7,314 nucleotides of DNA from CAZUCD01 sp964618855. Lineage in GTDB: Bacteria > Sumerlaeota > Sumerlaeia > SLMS01 > JANRJK01. Numbering within the stretch: position 1 is the stretch's first letter; each line of letters begins with the position of its first letter. The stretch is taken from positions 1-7,314 of the forward strand of contig CAZUCD010000173.1 in NCBI GenBank assembly GCA_964618855.1, written 5' to 3'. Shown here one piece after another: positions 5,943-7,314 of the stretch. The notes under the pieces are model-generated. The model did no database searches. It was not told where the DNA came from and saw only the letters and a list, made by a program, of their open reading frames with translations. The translations under genes were made by a program, and so were the position numbers.

Positions 5943-6272
5943 TCAGTGTCCCGGCTTCGGATTGCGGGAAAACCTGCCCGTGACGTTGACCTCTACGTTT
6001 GCGGGCCGCCCCTTGCAAATGACGCTCAGCAGGCGCCCGAGGCGCGCGGCGAGGAGCGAGCAGTGCTTCTCGCACTCGCAGTCCTGCGCGACCTTGACGT
6101 GGCAGCGCACGACGGGCTCCCCGCGCGACCCGCGGAGGAGTTCAAAGGCGTTGCGCCTCTCGACGGCCACGTTGGGGACCTCCGCTGCGGCGCACCGCAG
6201 GATGCGCGGCACCTCGCCACTGTCCCAGTCGCGTTCCAGGTCGAGCACCGGTGCGGTGCCGCGTCCGCTCAT
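5943..6272 (-). CDS. Cysteine-rich divergent Asp23-like protein
   Basis: A 109-aa soluble protein without a signal peptide or TM segment. It aligns by eye with the Asp23 protein encoded just upstream: EVPRILRCAAAEVPNV (20-35) corresponds to VIARIAAMAANELDGI there, and CKGRPANVEVNVTGRFSRN (86-104) to MTGRPVDSVNVTIVGLFERK. It is therefore probably a short, diverged Asp23/Gls24 paralogue. It has six cysteines (27, 57, 65, 67, 71, 86), four of them in VRCHVKVAQDCECEKHC, where the upstream paralogue has one Cys in total. Metal binding or disulfide formation is possible but unproven. Its ATG overlaps the upstream stop codon (ATGA at 6272-6269) and amaP begins one base after its own stop, so all three genes are almost certainly one translationally coupled operon. 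It may act as an adaptor or partner of Asp23 and AmaP; that is inference. Confidence 0.83.
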   Translation of the reverse strand: MSGRGTAPVLDLERDWDSGEVPRILRCAAAEVPNVAVERRNAFELLRGSRGEPVVRCHVKVAQDCECEKHCSLLAARLGRLLSVICKGRPANVEVNVTGRFSRNPKPGH

Positions 6273-6691
6273 CGATCGTCGTCTTCCGTCTTTCTCTCGA
6301 ACAGGCCCACGATCGTCACGTTGACGGAATCGACCGGCCGCCCCGTCATCCGCTCGACCACTTCCTTGACGTGCCGCTGGAGCTTGAAGGCGAGCTCGCT
6401 CATGGAGGTCTTGTAGGCCATGCGCACCTCGAGCGTGATCGCGCAGCGGTCGCTCTCGACGTGGTCCACGCGGACGCCCTTCACCTCTTCCCCGCGCCCG
6501 AGCAGGTCCGAAAGGGCGAACTTCCCGGCGAGGGATATCCCGTCGAGTTCGTTGGCCGCCATCGCCGCGATGCGCGCGATGACCCCGTTGGCGATCTGGA
6601 TGACGCCGAGCTGGCCGTCACCGCGGAACTGCAGCTCGTAGTCGGAGTCCTCCCCGACTGCCACCATTGCCTGCATGTTGCCCTGGTCCAT
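6269..6691 (-). CDS. Asp23/Gls24 family envelope stress response protein
   Basis: A 140-aa cytoplasmic protein of the Asp23/Gls24 (DUF322) family. In Firmicutes such proteins are abundant, sit at the membrane through AmaP, and are linked to cell-envelope homeostasis. The family pattern is visible: GVIQIANGVIARIAAMAANELDGI at about 29-52, the VKGVRVDHVESDRCAITLEV strands at about 70-89, and the amphipathic helix plus last strand from ELAFKLQRHVKEVVERMTGR to PVDSVNVTIVGL at about 99-130. The end is highly charged (ERKTEDDDR). ATG at 6691 has a strong GGGGAAGG ribosome binding site five bases upstream, which decides the start over the Met codons at residues 6 and 9. It is first in the three-gene cluster, with a candidate promoter immediately upstream, and its stop overlaps the start of the next gene. 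Confidence 0.92.
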   Translation of the reverse strand: MDQGNMQAMVAVGEDSDYELQFRGDGQLGVIQIANGVIARIAAMAANELDGISLAGKFALSDLLGRGEEVKGVRVDHVESDRCAITLEVRMAYKTSMSELAFKLQRHVKEVVERMTGRPVDSVNVTIVGLFERKTEDDDR

Positions 6692-6726
6692 GATTGCCTT
6701 CCCCGTTTCGAATGCGACACCAGCCT

Positions 6727-6755
6727 AGTATCCCGCCGCTCCACGCGCCAACCAA
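6727..6755 (-). promoter_or_regulatory. Candidate sigma70-type promoter of the Asp23-amaP operon
   Basis: On the - strand, TTGGTT (6755-6750) and GATACT (6732-6727) are separated by exactly 17 bases, with the AT-rich stretch GAATAATT just upstream. The -35 box matches the consensus at only three of six positions and the -10 box at four. Transcription from here would give a leader of roughly 28 nt to the ATG at 6691, containing the strong ribosome binding site. It lies in the 88-bp gap after the dksA-like gene, the only substantial gap before this cluster. Confidence 0.35.
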
Positions 6756-6779
6756 TTATTCGCGGCCGGCGCGCCGCCG

Positions 6780-7314
6780 TCACTTCACCAGGTTCTTCTC
6801 CAGGATTCGGCGGAGCTGGACGCACATCTGCGCGAACGGCTTGGCGCGCAGCCGGTCCAGCGGGATGTACGGGCAGGTCTCGCAAAGGCCCTGCGGCTCG
6901 ATGGCGCAGGCTTCGCACAGGCCGAATCGGCCCGAGTCCATCGTCCGCAGCGCCTCGGACACCTCGGAAAGGCGCCGCTCGGCGACCCGCCGCTGCAGGA
7001 AGGACGTCTCCAGCGAGGAGGAGTCCGTCGCGACGTCCGCCTGGTGGCTGGAGAACGTCGGGTTGACGGTTTCCTTGTTGGAGGTCGCCAGCTCGTCGAT
7101 GACGCGAAGGTCCTCGATCAGGCGTTCGCGTTCGGAGTTTAGGGCCTCGCGCAGGTCCTTCAGCTCCGCCGCCTTGTAGGGTGCCTTGCGCTTGGCCAGC
7201 CTTGCCCGTGCGGCGATGACGGCCGGGCTGGCGGGGGGCGGTTCGGGGGGGGGAGGGGGAGGGGCGGGCGGCGCCGCGACCTTTGCAGGTCCCTTCGCCT
7301 CCGGCGCCTTCCCG
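6780..7314 (-). CDS. DksA/TraR-family zinc-finger protein (5' end outside the window)
   Basis: A partial gene: 177 codons plus the stop are visible and the N-terminus lies beyond the right edge. Numbering visible residues from the edge, 3-31 are Pro/Ala-rich (PPAPPPPPPEPPP), a disordered extension. Residues 47-75 and 98-125 form two charged, coiled-coil-like helices (AAELKDLREALNSERERLIE and LETSFLQRRVAERRLSEVSE) joined by a tip containing SSHQADVATD. MDSGRFGLCEAC is the start of the DksA-type zinc finger. Family members bind the RNA polymerase secondary channel and change promoter output, often with ppGpp. The finger is odd: it has CEAC (133-136) and an extra CETC (144-147), but only one Cys (164) where the second CxxC of the family normally sits. 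It ends 88 bp before the Asp23 gene and probably forms its own transcription unit. Confidence 0.87.
   Translation of the reverse strand, partial: GKAPEAKGPAKVAAPPAPPPPPPEPPPASPAVIAARARLAKRKAPYKAAELKDLREALNSERERLIEDLRVIDELATSNKETVNPTFSSHQADVATDSSSLETSFLQRRVAERRLSEVSEALRTMDSGRFGLCEACAIEPQGLCETCPYIPLDRLRAKPFAQMCVQLRRILEKNLVK

Noticed and set aside
6762..6779. GC-rich palindrome just after the dksA-like stop, considered as its terminator
   Set aside because: The stem leaves almost no loop and the following sequence (GAATAATTGG) is not a T-tract.

Overview
This is a high-GC bacterial chromosomal window. The + strand carries the end of an rRNA operon: the 3' tail of 23S rRNA, a spacer without tRNA genes, 5S rRNA and a strong intrinsic terminator. 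From about 870 to the right edge every protein gene lies on the - strand, so the two transcription units converge on a gene-free stretch at about 584-872.

In their own direction of transcription (right to left) the protein genes are: a DksA/TraR-type zinc-finger protein cut by the window edge; a tight cluster of three Asp23-fold genes (a soluble Asp23/Gls24 protein, a cysteine-rich divergent Asp23-like protein, and a two-TM AmaP-type membrane anchor); a spacer of about 310 bp with an imperfect inverted repeat made of the dispersed motifs that give spurious 'AKDAK' and 'TEDTE' peptides when translated; an RfaE2-type nucleotidyltransferase; a 76-aa protein that looks like a free-standing UvrD/PcrA C-terminal Tudor-like domain; gatC and gatA (tRNA-dependent amidotransferase); and a major facilitator superfamily permease.

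Two jobs stand out. GatC and GatA, with a GatB encoded elsewhere, would make Gln-tRNA(Gln) and/or Asn-tRNA(Asn) by transamidation. The Asp23/AmaP cluster would form a membrane-tethered envelope-stress or envelope-homeostasis complex, by analogy with Firmicutes. RfaE2 points to ADP-heptose synthesis and so to an LPS-bearing, Gram-negative-type envelope. An Asp23/AmaP cluster plus heptose activation, DksA with a Pro/Ala/Lys-rich N-terminal extension and several non-ATG starts fit an uncultured high-GC lineage outside Firmicutes and the classic Proteobacteria. The sequence alone does not settle the phylum.

I see no phage, CRISPR, transposase or defence system. The points most worth a second look are the inverted repeat between amaP and rfaE2, the cysteine-rich Asp23 paralogue, and the displaced zinc ligands in the DksA-like protein.
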